DNA of 64,000 nucleotides from Galaxea fascicularis (Eukaryota; Cnidaria; Anthozoa; Scleractinia; Euphylliidae): NCBI GenBank assembly GCA_948470475.1, contig OX419347.1, positions 16,606,675 to 16,670,674 of the forward strand, read 5' to 3'. Shown piece by piece: positions 9,938 to 22,049 of this stretch (position 1 is its first letter; each line of letters starts with the position of its first letter). The notes under the pieces were generated by a model. It saw only the letters and a program-made list of their open reading frames with translations, ran no database searches and was not told where the DNA came from. The position numbers and the translations under genes were made by a program.

Positions 9938-12900
9938 ATGGGGGTCCGAGAGGTGGCCTTTTTGTTTTTAGCTGGTCTGTTGTTTTCGAATGCTGTTTTA
10001 AACGCTTGGGGATTACTTGATGACGTCATACTGCAGGGTAATCGTTTGATCACTATTTATAAGTATGTCTCCGGTGAGCTGAACGAAAGGTCAGTGGTAG
10101 ACCCTGCTAACGAACAAACGGACGAACAAACGGTCCAAAAGTACCTGGACATAGCAGTGGTTCAAGAGAAGGTCAAACAAAGCTGGGATAAGCTGAAGAC
10201 AGGTCCACCAAAGACAGTTACAGAAGCAACCACGCCCGGAGGAGGAAAACAGGTCACATTTGAAAAGACTGGAGCAATATCTCTGAAAGAAGCGTTTCAA
10301 TTTATGCAATTTTATCCCCTTCTTTACGGCGAAGAAACAAACCCGACAGAATTTCAAGTACCAATCGGAAGCGACGAGTATAGGTTTAAACTGGCCAATA
10401 AAGACGACGGGACTTTTTCGCTAAAAGCCGTACGCTCTGGCACCGACGTGGATCTGTCTAATCTCCAGGACCCTGTTAAGACTCTGTCTGACTCCACTCT
10501 GAAGGCGGCTTTAAGGAAGACGGTACAAGATGTGTCTTTACAAGCGTTAGATGCAGATTTAGACAGTCAGCCCGATTTTAATGCGGAACTAGAGAAAGAA
10601 GACAATGGAAAAACAGTTTCCTCGGACGAAAGGGATAAAGCCTTCACCGCAGCCAGAGATTTTATGGTTGGAACTGCTGTCCAAAAGAACAAATTAGCCG
10701 ATCTAAATCCACCGCCTTCCGATTGGCTCGAGACGACAAACGGGGAAATTAGTTCAAAAATGGAAAAAGTAAGGGAGCAGCTAAGCAAAGAGATAGCAGC
10801 CCAAGAGGAAACAAAACTGAAATTTGAATTAACTCAGAGCCTGCTCCAAAGCAGGGATGAGGCGATTGACAGGTGGAGAGAATGGACGACCCCCGACAAG
10901 ACAACAAATAAAAGATTCATTGACGATGTCACAGACGAAAAAACCAAAATTAGAACGGTGACAGTTCACAAATCGGATAAGGTTTCCTTGAAAGAATTAT
11001 TCAGAATATTACAATCTTATAACGACATATTCGACGCTCGAAAATACAAAGAAACGAGGTTCGAAGTTCCAATTGGCGGAGAGACAAGAAAGTTCCGTTT
11101 GAGAAGGAGTTCACCAATTTATGGTAAACACCAGATAGCAGTATTTACAAATGATGCTGATTGGCCTGGTACTACGAAAAGAGGCAGGGGAGGCAGAGGT
11201 GGTCTAGTGGCGACGTCTTACCATACATTACTAGATGATGTCTTAAAGCAATTTCCTAAACATGATAAGCTAGCAACGTCTATGCTAAAGGCTGTTGATA
11301 GCAATCTTGATAAACAACCTGATTTCTCCACAGATTTAAAAATCTTAAACAAAGACCTCCAGACTGCCGACTCCATTCGAGCCGCTGTAGAATTTCTTAC
11401 TATTTCAATGATTGCAGAAGCAGCTCGGCCGTTGGATGAAGTCAGAGCTAAGTTTTTAAAAGATCTTGCTCAAAAAATAAGGAATGAGAAGAAGTTTCCA
11501 GAGACTGTTCCCAACCTGGCAGAATTGGATGGAGTTGGTAAATCAGGAAGAAGTCCAACAATGGACAGTTACGTTCAAGGGGCGCTAAAAGGTCTCCCAG
11601 GAAAACGAAAACGCGTAGACGAAGAGTTTAACGAAGATGACTATCCCGTAAGAAAAAAAGGTGTTGGAGCAAACGAGGGGCGCAAGTTGTTACATACAAA
11701 GGGTAGTGAGACAGTTCCGTCATATCTCATCCGCAAACGAGCTGCTGGCGATCACGATGGAGAGGTCATTGCCGAGAAGGTCGCAAAATATTGCACAGGG
11801 ACGAGACGTCGAAGAAAGCGCTTTGCCTGCTCACTACGTGATAAAGACTCTTCTGTAGCTGTCGATGAGAGCTCCATTAAAGTTAATGAAGACAAGGTGG
11901 AGTTTGATGTGGTAGATCGTCGTGATGCCAAAGAACGAGAGCACGTGCAGTTAGAAATAAGCCCTAATGAGCTGGCTACACCCAAACTGATTGAGGACAA
12001 GCTATCAAAATCGAGAAGGTCTGGAGCTACTGAGGCTTACTCCAAAGTAAATAAAGGTCTAGCTGTTCACGGTCTGATATTTTCCGTTCTGGGGGCTGTA
12101 AACTACTTCCAGGAAGGTGATAACCTTCGAGGAGCCATTTCCGTGGCACAGTCTGCCCACACACTTGGAGGACTTACCGGACTCAATGAGATAGTTTCCA
12201 AGGTTGGAAAACGAGTTATAAGTAGTGCAGCTAAAGGTTTAGCAAAAGGCCTGAATTTAGAGAAAGGCTTGGAAAGGTTATCTACCAAGGTTGAACGGTT
12301 TGCAGATAGGGGAATCGGAGAGTTACTTGGCGACATCCCTGTAGTAGGACTTGCATTCGATATCTACTTCATTGAACAAGACATAGAGCAGTTGGCTAAG
12401 TTAAATCTTAATGACCCGGCAGACCTCAAAATATTACCGCTACGTGTGATCGATTTAGCACTTGACGTTAGCACGACCGTACTGAGCCTAATAGGCACAT
12501 TTTGCCCTGAAGCGGAAGTCATTACAGAACCTCTGGTGATTGTCCTCTCAATAATACGAATGGCCATTGACGACTTTTACATCGACATTATGGCTGAAAT
12601 GGAGAAAGTGAATTGGAAAAGTCCGTGGGCTGGATTAGAGTTTCTTGCAGCCCTAGTGAAAGGGTTTTTAGATGGAGCTGCAGATTTCTTAACTGGGGGC
12701 TTAAGAAGACAAATGGAGTCCTATAGAAAACAGGAAGAAAACGACAAAACACTCCTTCGGAATCTGACTAACCCCGATAGCTATTACAAGATTATTGGAG
12801 AAAAAGATGGGAGTGGAGGGACAATCGATTTCACCCAAGGCATGCTGTCAAGTTTTGGTGGTTATATAAACTTCAGGCTCAACGACAATAACCGAGCTAC

Positions 12901-15900
12901 GGTAGAAATCGGAGATGTCTCTGGCAGCCATAAAACAATACGTAAGACATTTACAGTTGGTTCTGATGTTAAGAACATCGTGCTTGGCATAGGGGAGTCC
13001 AGGACGTTCGAATACAAACATGAAACTGCAAAGCTCTGGTTTTTTATTCCAATCAAGTCATATGATGTCATATGTGGAGCAAATCTCCACGACAAGTCTG
13101 TTTACGGCACTTATTATGGAAATTCCAAGAATAACACATTTTATGCCGTACAGCATCAAAAGCCGACAACAAAACCCCCTGGAAAAAAGGATTCAGAATG
13201 TAACTTTGGAAAGTTAAATGTTAACTTTGTTACTGGAAACTATCACTACAATCTGTATGGGCGGGGTGGCAGCGACACCTTTTACCTAGGACCGGAAATG
13301 TCTGCTGTGACAGGAGGCTCGGGTAGTGACCTCTACATTATCCAATCGGACGGTGGAAAAACAATAATCGATAACTTTGCTGAGGATAACTTGCGCGACA
13401 TCGTTGTGATAAACGTTAACTATGATAACATGCGATGTCATCAGAGTAAAACTGATCTTGATATCACTTATTCCCAGAGCCATCACATTCGTATCACAAA
13501 CTGGTTCACTCCCGGAGATCCTACGTATTACCGTCACGTCTCGTTTCGTAGTCTGGACGGGGTAATTTTTGTTCCAAAACAAGTTTTAAATAGCGATGGT
13601 GTGCAGGTTGTTGAATGTGTGGCGGTGGCTCTAGATCTAGGTGCAGCAAAAGGTGATCAAACGATTTCACTCAATGATCCGAAATACAGTCAAGTGAAAC
13701 AAGTATCGGGATCCAATGGTACCGATCATATTGTTGGCAACGATGTCAATAACATCCTGGATGGAAGTCGTGGTGCTGATCACCTGAGCGGGGGAAAAGA
13801 TGAAGACACCTACATTATCAGAGCAAATGAAGGCTGCGATGTTATTGACAATAACGCAGAAGATTACTTAAACACCACTGACGTTATTGTGTTTGACGTA
13901 CCCTTTGAAATGATAGACATTCAAACACTAGGAAATGACTTGTCAGTGACTGACAGAAACAATGCACAGAGCTCGTGCTTTACCATAACCAACTGGAAGT
14001 TAGGATACCGATACAGGCATGTGCTATTTACCTCGGGAGATCACGTTGTATTCAACGTTACCACCAGTGAGAGCGGAAGAGTATCCAAAGTACCAATCAT
14101 GTTGGACTACAAAAATTCCGCAACCGGAATCTGTGTTGATTTATCGGATTCCCCAAGCCCAAACTGTGTGAAACCACCTGGTTACTCCAATGTCGCCACC
14201 GTGTCCGATTCCCCACACAATGACCGTGTAGTTGGAAATGCCCAGACTAACTTTTTGAGCTGTACTGGGGGAGAAGATTATCTTGAGGGTGGGAAAGGCA
14301 CTGACAACTATGTTGTTAAGAAAACATGTCGAAGAGCCACAATCAACAACTTTGACAATCGCCAGAAAGTCGATTTGTTGTACCTAGAAGAATTGTTTGT
14401 GAATCTGCGACTGCAGAAGGACAACAATCATTTGAAGATTCTCTCAAATTATGAGACACCAACTGTAACACTTCATAATTGGTTTGACTCAGCTGACAAC
14501 CAGCATCTTGGAATACGAACTGTTGATGGGATTACGTCGAGACTAAATAATGCGACGGTAAAATTCGAGCCATACGAAGTATCCAAGGATCCGACTGAAT
14601 GTCAATGCACGCGAGCTGGATGCGACACTGGAGTAATACCATACAATCTGGAGAATGAGCCTTGGAAACACGTAGTCCGATTCCAATTGAAATCAAGTCA
14701 CTGTAGTTACAGAATATACGGGAATAATCTTAATAATTACCTCGATCCCGGAGCAGGCAATGGTTATAATTACCAGCATCTGCAAGGAAAGAACGGATCG
14801 GACACTTACGTGTTTAATCACGGGTATGGAGAATTTAATGAAATTAACAATTATGCGGACGACAACAAGACGGATACCCTTATGCTTGGAATAGAATTTG
14901 ACGATATTAGTGTAAATTTTCATGGCCAAAATGATGTCATTCTTGAATCAAAGACACGACCTAGCTCACTGAGTGTTCGCATAATTGATTACTTCCGTGG
15001 TGCAAAGTATCAGCACCTTCAGATTATATCAGCGGACAAGGTGGTCTTTAATATTTCAAAACGGTATCCATACAGAATGATAATCGCTGTCGACCGAAGA
15101 ATTGTTGATTCGCCACAACGTATTGATCCTAAAACGACTAGTGTACTTGCAGCTGCGGAAGATTTAAAGGGATCGCTCACCTCTGAAAACATTCTGACCG
15201 GCACCAACACGACACGAGAAATCGAAGGTGGAGCAGTGGCCGACACTCTACGTGGCGGAGACACAGGAACAATTTTTGAAGGAAAACAAGGTGACGACAC
15301 AATTTATGGTGGCGCTGGTAATGATATAATTTTCGGCGGGGATGGCGATGACGTCATATATGCCGGCTCGGGAGACGATTACATTTATGGTGGAAATGGG
15401 GCGGATACCATCGATGGCGGCAATGGCACTGATACACTTGCTTTCAAAGGTGACGGTTCTCTTCGCAAAGGTGTCACTATTGATCTCATTACTGGAATTG
15501 GAAAAGGAAGTGATGCTGAGGGAGACATCTACAAGAGCATTGAAAACGTATATGGAACTATTCACAACGACTCTTTGATCGGATCCGATTCTGATAACAA
15601 ACTTTATGGTCTTGAAGGCGACGATACGCTTTCTACTCGTGGTGGCGATGATAAACTTGTTGGTGGCGAAGGGAAAGATTTGTATTTACTCTATAAGTCT
15701 TCGGGGTTGAAAATAATCGACAACTATGCAAAGGATGAGATTGAAGACACCCTCTCACTGGCGCATTTGAATTCCACTGATATTTGTATTTACTTAGTCG
15801 GCACCGATTTACATCTACAAGTTGATGAATCTAACTTAGCCTCCGTTCTTTTTTATGGTGAACTTTTGACAGTGATAATTAGAAACTGGAAAGTTAATGC

Positions 15901-17348
15901 AAAGTACAAACACCTGAAAGTGTTATTTAATGACACGTTGTGGGAAGGATTTGCCTTGTCAGCCATCGCTGCAAGATTCGAGCAGCTGAATAGTAGTGTC
16001 ACCTACATCGAAAGGAGCACCAACCTGCAGGTTGTGTCTTCAAATGACACAAGTGTAAGCCTATCATGGCACCAATCAAGTGGTCTTCTGTCACATCCCA
16101 AAACCGAGCGTTACCTTGTGCATTTTCAGCGACAAGACCCGGCCAAAACCCTAAGAAAAACAGAACTGGATGGTCAAACATCGCTGACTGTCTCATCCCT
16201 TGAACCAGGTTCACATTATGTCTTCGCTCTCGCATTAACAAAGTGCAACGCAACAATTGCTGTCTCCCACACGCTTATGACCTATGGTCGCAAAAGATCC
16301 TGCCCCACGGCACATGTACCACACTCGTCTATAAAGTATACTCCGTCTAATTCTGCATCATCTCCAGCTCACGGCACAATCGCCGATGTGAAATGTAATA
16401 CGGGGTATAACATTTACATCGACCACACTAAACAAAATGCCACATGCTTAGATCATGAATGGATTCCCCCACTTCCGGTGTGTAAGAAAATTAAACAATG
16501 TCCTGTTCTCTCGAAGCCAAGTAACGGAGAGGTTTCTAGTAACGGACATCACGAAGGATCAAAAGCTTATTATGTTTGTCACAAAGGATTCGAGCTAAAT
16601 GGACCTAAGGAACGTATCTGTGTAGATGAAGCCTGGGATGGGACAGTTCCTAATTGTCGGCCGCTAAATTGCCCAAGACCACCAATTGTTGATAATGGAT
16701 CGTATCTTCCCTGTCACTATATAAGACACACAAATAGGTATGGCACTTCGAACAACCCCCGTGAAGGCTACTGTGTTAAAATTCACTGTAACAACTTATA
16801 TCTTCTAAGTCACGTATTTTCTGGGAGGACCAATCGTCTCCGATGGGAAAGTGACTGGGAGATACCGCAAGGCGGACGAGTTTGTAGCGATGGAAAGTGG
16901 ATTGGATATGTAGATGACACGTGTGAGCCTATTGCCAGACTCGTGCAAGTACAGGATCAGTGGAATAAGAAAAGTGGCTTACTTCAACTTTGGCAAGGCG
17001 GAGCGTGGACGATTGTTTCGTCTACTCCAGCACAGAATGTTCTTACCCTATCCTGCAGACGTGTTGGTATAAATCATCCCGAGGGTGTAACGCACAGCTC
17101 AAGCAATTCCCAAGTACGGGTAACGTGCTCTAAGCTGCGTTTGGCTCAACCGATGCCAACTAGATATGAAGGACGACTTGAAGTATTAAATAACGGCAAC
17201 TGGGAAGGAGTATGCGTCACAGAAACAGGAACACCTGCAAGTCATGCTGCAAGCATGGAGATTTGTGAATCACTGGGCTTTAACTACGTGTCTTCGATTG
17301 TGAGCATCGCAACAGGTTGGACAGACCACAGGCTTGTTTGTTCACCGT
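9938..17348 (+). CDS. Giant secreted RTX-repeat / FN3 / sushi / SRCR protein, main exon
   Basis: One 7.4-kb open exon encodes about 2,470 residues. I prefer the start at 9938 because it begins a clear signal peptide (MGVREVAFLFLAGLLFSNAV). The upstream in-frame ATG at 9854 is MITE sequence, and a splice acceptor (tcatgttttccag, ending 9913) lies between. Residues below are numbered from 9854. Two copies of an N-terminal module lie near 132-272 and 355-525. Basic furin-like sites occur near 583-586 (KRKR) and 651-656 (RRRRKR). A hydrophobic helical region spans about 734-910. RTX-like units run from about 1120 to 1970, with canonical GGxGxD nonapeptides at 1808-1864 and 1905-1946. FN3 is at 2053-2143, sushi modules at 2150-2358, and an SRCR domain begins near 2440. 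The exon ends at a strong gtaagt donor. The architecture resembles large bacterial pore-forming or RTX proteins joined to animal modules. Calcium-dependent folding of the RTX part is family knowledge. Toxicity or adhesion is unproven. Confidence 0.85.
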
Positions 17349-18093
17349 AAGTAAATGATAAATGTATGAATTCAGAATAACAAAGGGTTGACTGAATGGC
17401 GGATATATTATATACTTTCACCCCCTCTTTTAAGCTCATTTGGAATTTTTTAAAACAGTTGATCATGATTTTCGCCTTATTGACCCGCAATGCCAGGAGA
17501 ACGTGAAAAGGATAATCTTTATGGGGAGTTTCTGTCTCGGAGTGAAGAGGGTCGGGCAAACCATGGTGACCGGGTAAGGAGGGTGTTTGGCCCTTAGGTT
17601 TCTGGGACTAAATTTTGAATAGTAGGAATAGGGAGAAGAGAAATAAGCAGAGCTTAACAAAAAAAAGGAAGCTTTGTTACAGGATAAAGTTTTTTTTGTA
17701 ATGAGCTGACTGTGTTTGGTTGGGGGTCTATCTAGGTAAAGGACCAATGCAAAATTCCGTTGAGATACGTTTTGATAGACGAGCTCACTTGCCTTTTTTT
17801 TGCAGCTAGGTCTAGTCTTATTGCAGTTACAAGAAAAAAAAATAAGCTCAGCGGCTATTGTGTTAATCGTGCTGTGTGACAAGTTATTTAACAACAGTTG
17901 GGTAGGAAAAACATTAAAGAATATTAAAACTCTTTTACGCGTCTGATCGCATCATTTAAAAATTCATTAGCCTCTAAACGCATAAAGGAAAGCTGCGATA
18001 TTTTACAGTTCAAAAGAGAGTACTCATTTGCTTAGTACTCGTCTTGCTTTGTGTGTTTTCAACTCTTAATAAGTGTATGCGTAATTCTTTCAG

Positions 18094-18129
18094 AACTACC
18101 CGAGTTCTTCTCCTTGGAAACGGAAAAAG
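18094..18129 (+). CDS. Second coding exon of the RTX chimera (36 nt)
   Basis: It is bounded by ttctttcag upstream and aaaag|gtaaat downstream. Joining it to the main exon keeps the frame (CC+A) and gives CSPTTRVLLLGNGK, replacing the stop that immediately follows 17347. The very short length makes it tentative, but the frame stays open from 17346 through to the sushi exon. Confidence 0.6.
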
Positions 18130-18629
18130 GTAAATTATACATGTGCCCACTTTGATTTGTGTTTTTTGAAAACGTTGGTATTCTTTTTGGATTTGTTTGA
18201 GATTAGACTGGGAATAACTAAATGAAAAGTGAGTAAATGTGTCGGCCCTTGAACTTCCAAGATCGGATTATTAATTCTCCTTTCTGGCTGTGATAGTGAG
18301 TTCCTTGTACCGTTAGCTACAAAAATTCGGGGTTATATCAAGATAACACTTTATGGCTGACAAAGTTACCTGTCATCTGCATAGTGATTCTAGATGTAAT
18401 TCGTGATTCTAGATGTGATTCTAGATGTAATGGACAACAACGATGTTCATCTCTGCCATGTTAGTCCGTTCAGCCGAAATTTTCTCTCCAGCATTTATTA
18501 TCAAAATATTGTAAGACCCAGAGGAACCAACTAAGTATTTGCTTGAAAGATGAAAAATGTAAAATGACTTATGGAATTCAAAGCTGACGACGTATTTGAC
18601 TGTATATCTCAATGAACCAGTAGGTGCAG

Positions 18630-18871
18630 TTTGAATGGGCAGCGACAAAACTGTGGTAACATGGTACGATGCAGACAAAGATGTACAGACAGTTTCCCAG
18701 TACCCCACGGTTATGTTAGATGTACGGAACGTTTTAATTATGAAGGCGATACGTGCACGGTCCATTGTAATAACGACTACAAACGCAGAGGAGTTTCTAG
18801 AGTTTATTGTAAAGGAGGAGTATGGACCAAGCAGGATGGGACAGCCGCTTCAGCCCGCTGTGAATACATAG
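18630..18871 (+). CDS. Sushi-domain exon of the RTX chimera
   Basis: The acceptor taggtgcag (ending 18629) and donor ATAG|gtatgt frame an 80-codon open segment. Its cysteine pattern is that of a sushi/CCP module: CTDSFPVPHGYVRC, then GDTCTVHC, YCKGGVWT and SARCEY. The phase continues from the 36-nt exon (AG+T). It follows earlier sushi and SRCR modules of the same protein. Downstream exons are not identified before the repeat beginning at 19349, so the gene's 3' end is unknown. Confidence 0.7.
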
Positions 18872-19348
18872 GTATGTATGAGAAAATTATGATTAGAGAA
18901 TGAATTTACAGGCATAGCAAAGGATGAAATGGAAGTTTGCTAAAATTATACTATTTCACAGGCTAGGGACGGAGTCATAAGGATATCAACTTAGCTTTTA
19001 TTGTGGGTTGTCTGCGGTGTTTATATCGATTGGTGGAGCTTCGCTACTGGTTCGAACATGATAATCGGTGGTCTTTCCTCCTTCATCAAGGCAACACCGA
19101 AAGCTGTAAGAATACAGATCAAAAGTTCATTTTTCAAATTTGCTATTGAATCAATAACCTCTTTTCATTCGGCTAATTTATTCTTGTTTTTTATGTCCGC
19201 AAATACCGTAACTCAACAATCGATATATAACCACACGCGACCCACAATCCCTTGATTTGTTCTGAAGCTGAGCAAGCGCTCTAAAGGTCAGCTCTTTAAT
19301 TTTACCATTAATACTGGGAGTTTACTTTGTCAATTCTGTGGCTAAAAC
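18872..19348. other. No feature recognised; putative intron or 3' flank
   Basis: No exon with domain similarity was found after the sushi exon. A short direct repeat gattctagatgt occurs three times just upstream (18387-18430) in the preceding intron. Confidence 0.4.
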
Positions 19349-19532
19349 TGGATTTTGTTCCACTCCTCCACCGTCTCAGCATTACAGATTCTCTACAAAC
19401 TAACCCCCTTTTAGCTTTTATTCAATTTGATACACATTTCCTGATGTCAAAATACCGTGCCAAGGTCACGAGGCTCATAATTTCTTTAGCCAAAAGGTCA
19501 AATATATCGTTTTACTGAAGTCCATATTTACC

Positions 19533-20075
19533 ATGTCCTCCTTACTTTTTTCAGACACTCTGTACAAGGATGAAGTCATGAACCTTGTATCTGCCAATAG
19601 AGGCAAAAGCCGCCACGGTTTAGCCGGATTCCTTAGAGATTATTTGTTGCGAACCTATCCCAGTCAATACTGGGTGGTTACCGTATATGACCCCCTCAAA
19701 GGTTTTGACAATCACGCCTTTAATGGCGACCCCACTCGAATTGGGTGGAAGTTAAGACATGCAGGTGTTAACTATGTTGTTACAAAATATCCTAAACATT
19801 CTGCTCGCGCTCCTGTAGTGTCCCTGTCAGAAGCAGTGGGCACGCCCACTGGAAATCACGCTGAACAGGTTCTTAATAGTATTAAGGACAGGTTTCGTGC
19901 CCGTGGTCTAAGTTGGGCTTCGATACACGTCGTGAGGAGGAGAAGGACGGAGGGTTGGTGGCTTGGTAAACGTACCATTGGAATGAAGTTATCCACTTCA
20001 CCATCCATACCTTCCCGAAACTATTTCTGGAAGGAGTTTCGGAATGTTGTTGTGATCGCCGTTGCTCCTTATTGA
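19533..20075 (+). CDS. Unrecognised 180-residue protein, right paralogue
   Basis: Intact paralogue of the ORF at 185-727, with the same upstream acceptor-like tract (tccttacttttttcag). Differences cluster near residues 28-39 (RHGLAG versus RLHLAE) and at the C-terminus (FRNVVVIAVAPY versus FPNYVVIAVAPY). No frameshift or stop has accumulated, whereas flanking non-coding sequence carries indels of tens to hundreds of bases. That contrast favours selection on the protein. Confidence 0.55.
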   Translation: MSSLLFSDTLYKDEVMNLVSANRGKSRHGLAGFLRDYLLRTYPSQYWVVTVYDPLKGFDNHAFNGDPTRIGWKLRHAGVNYVVTKYPKHSARAPVVSLSEAVGTPTGNHAEQVLNSIKDRFRARGLSWASIHVVRRRRTEGWWLGKRTIGMKLSTSPSIPSRNYFWKEFRNVVVIAVAPY

Positions 20076-20169
20076 AAGAACTAAATTCTGCTAACATCCC
20101 AGTCCCATCAAAAGACAAATTTAACAAATTAAGCTAGGTTTAGCAAAATAGGATTGTTAACTTACACTA

Positions 20170-20710
20170 AGGGTCTGTTTCTTTGGGAGAATCTAAGATC
20201 GGATTTTTGATCTAAGATTATGCGGATTCTTTACTAACAAAGAAACGAAAAATCCAAAAAGGGATATTTGCCTGGGGAATAGCATGCTTGGTGGTTGTTT
20301 TGAAAAAGGCAGCAAGCGAATATTGCGTGGACAATTTACCGCAGCAACAGCTCCTTATATGACCAGAAGATGAAGCAGTAGCATTGAACGGATGGTAAAG
20401 ACGAAAAGTTCTGCAAATTAAAGACATAAAAAGATCCACCTTGCATTATTTACCTCCCGTGAATTTTCGGAGCAACGATTGTGGCGACGAATAGCTGCTA
20501 TTTGCACTTGAAATCAATCTAGCGTTTATGAAATTTGGGTAGCAATGAAATATCTCCGAATAAATCCGAATTTAGATTGTATCTAATGAATCCACTCGGA
20601 GTGTGGATTCTTCGGATTCATGATCCATTTTTGAATTTTAGTAAAGAAACGCAAAATCCTTTTTTGGATCTAAGAATCCGGATTTGGATTTTCCCAAAGA
20701 AACGCACCCT
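20170..20710. mobile_element. Non-autonomous TIR element (right-copy counterpart of 821-1559)
   Basis: Starts agggtctgtttctttggga and ends tcccaaagaaacgcaccct. It is about 200 bp shorter than the left copy through internal deletion. Confidence 0.7.
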
Positions 20711-21467
20711 GAGATTGATTACACAAAAAACTGCCATCTTATGAAAACCAAGCGATCATGAACCTGTAGGATAAAATTTTGGCGATCAAAACTCCATTAT
20801 ACGAAAACTTGCTTACTCAAAAATTTAATATTATTTTGAAGTTCAGGATAGATTTTCAACTAATTTCTTCCCTGTAACTGTGTAGTTTAGTACAACTTTG
20901 CACACTGGCCGGGCGTGAATTGTTGTTTGACGTAATTTAGTTTTGTTGTAGTGTATTGAGCATAAAAAACTTGAAATAAACCAGGGAATCTGGAGCAAAT
21001 TGTGTATTTTCTTACCAAAAGTAATTTAAAATCGGTTCGAGATACCTGTAACGCTTTCCAAACTATTTTGTGTTTTTCCAAAATAGGTTTTTCCGCGATA
21101 AAAGGGGTTTTAAGAGGAAGAAACTGCCACATTTCGGCAAAATCACCCTCTTTTCTTTCACCTAGGAAAGTTTGCAACTCTAAATTCACGATATTTTACG
21201 TAATATTACGGATTCGGTGGGGTTTTTTGAAAGAGACTTTTTCCTAATATTTACGGATAAAGAAAATACTGGGTCCCGAAACACAAAAACATTTAAGGTT
21301 TTTGCGGAGTGTTCAATTCGTCCACATGTTATGATAAAAAATACCTCATTTTTTGCGACAGTAGAAATTAACCATGATCACTTCATGCATTTATTTCTGC
21401 AGACAACCTTGATACTAAGAAATTTAAGTTTCTTCCCGAATAAATTCTAATACCAAAGAAAGCGATG

Positions 21468-21880
21468 ACTGGGATTGCAGAAATTCTGCTTCCCCCAATG
21501 ACTGGGGTTGCAGAAATGCTGCATCCCCCAATGACTGTGGTTACAGAAATTCTGCATCCCCGAATGACTGGGGTTGTAGAAATTCTGCATTCCCCAATGA
21601 CCGGGGTTGTAGAAATTCTGCATTCCCCAATGACCGGGGTTGTAGAAATTCTGCATCCCCCAATGACCGGGATTGCAGAAATTCTGCATCCCCCAATGAC
21701 TGGGGTTGCAGAAATTCTGCATTCCCAAATGACTGGGGTTACAGAAATTCTGCATCCCCCAATGACCGGGATTGCAGAAATTCTGCATTCCCCAATGACT
21801 GGGGTTACAGAAATTCTGCATCCCCCAATGACTGTTGCAGAAATTCTGCATTCCCCAATGACCAGGGTTTCATAAACTTT
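21468..21880 (+). repeat. 33-bp minisatellite, left arm
   Basis: About 12 units of the form atgactggggttgcagaaat plus tctgcatccccca. Each unit includes the near-palindrome TGCAGAAATTCTGCA. Because the unit length is a multiple of three, all frames can stay open and encode MTGVAEILHPP-type repeats, which I treat as non-coding. Confidence 0.95.
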
Positions 21881-22049
21881 GCATCCCACAATGACTGGTG
21901 TTCCCTGATGTGAGACAACTTTGCAACCCCAAATGAACCATTCTTAAGAAGCACAAGGTGACACATTTTACTGCTCCTGAAATAATAAATTATGATGATA
22001 TGATAATAATAATAATAATAATTGTTATTATTATCATCATGCAGCACTT

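Larger units (their letters stand above)
19349..21049 (+). repeat. Right copy of the segmental duplication (first part)
   Basis: Aligns with 1-1899. The copy is interrupted after gatacctgt by the 7.6-kb element and resumes at 28616-28708 (gtacttgaacttgctgagg, matching 1900 onward). Thus the RTX gene sits between two direct repeats roughly 17.4 kb apart. Confidence 0.9.

Noticed and set aside
15248..15578. ORFs on both strands within the RTX repeat region
   Set aside because: Shadows of the repetitive glycine/aspartate codons of the main gene.
21383..21889. Long ORFs on both strands with MTGVAEILHPP- or NPSHWGMQNFC-like repeats (also 27540-28504)
   Set aside because: They arise because a 33-bp minisatellite unit is a multiple of three and free of stops. 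The same region is open in several frames on both strands.
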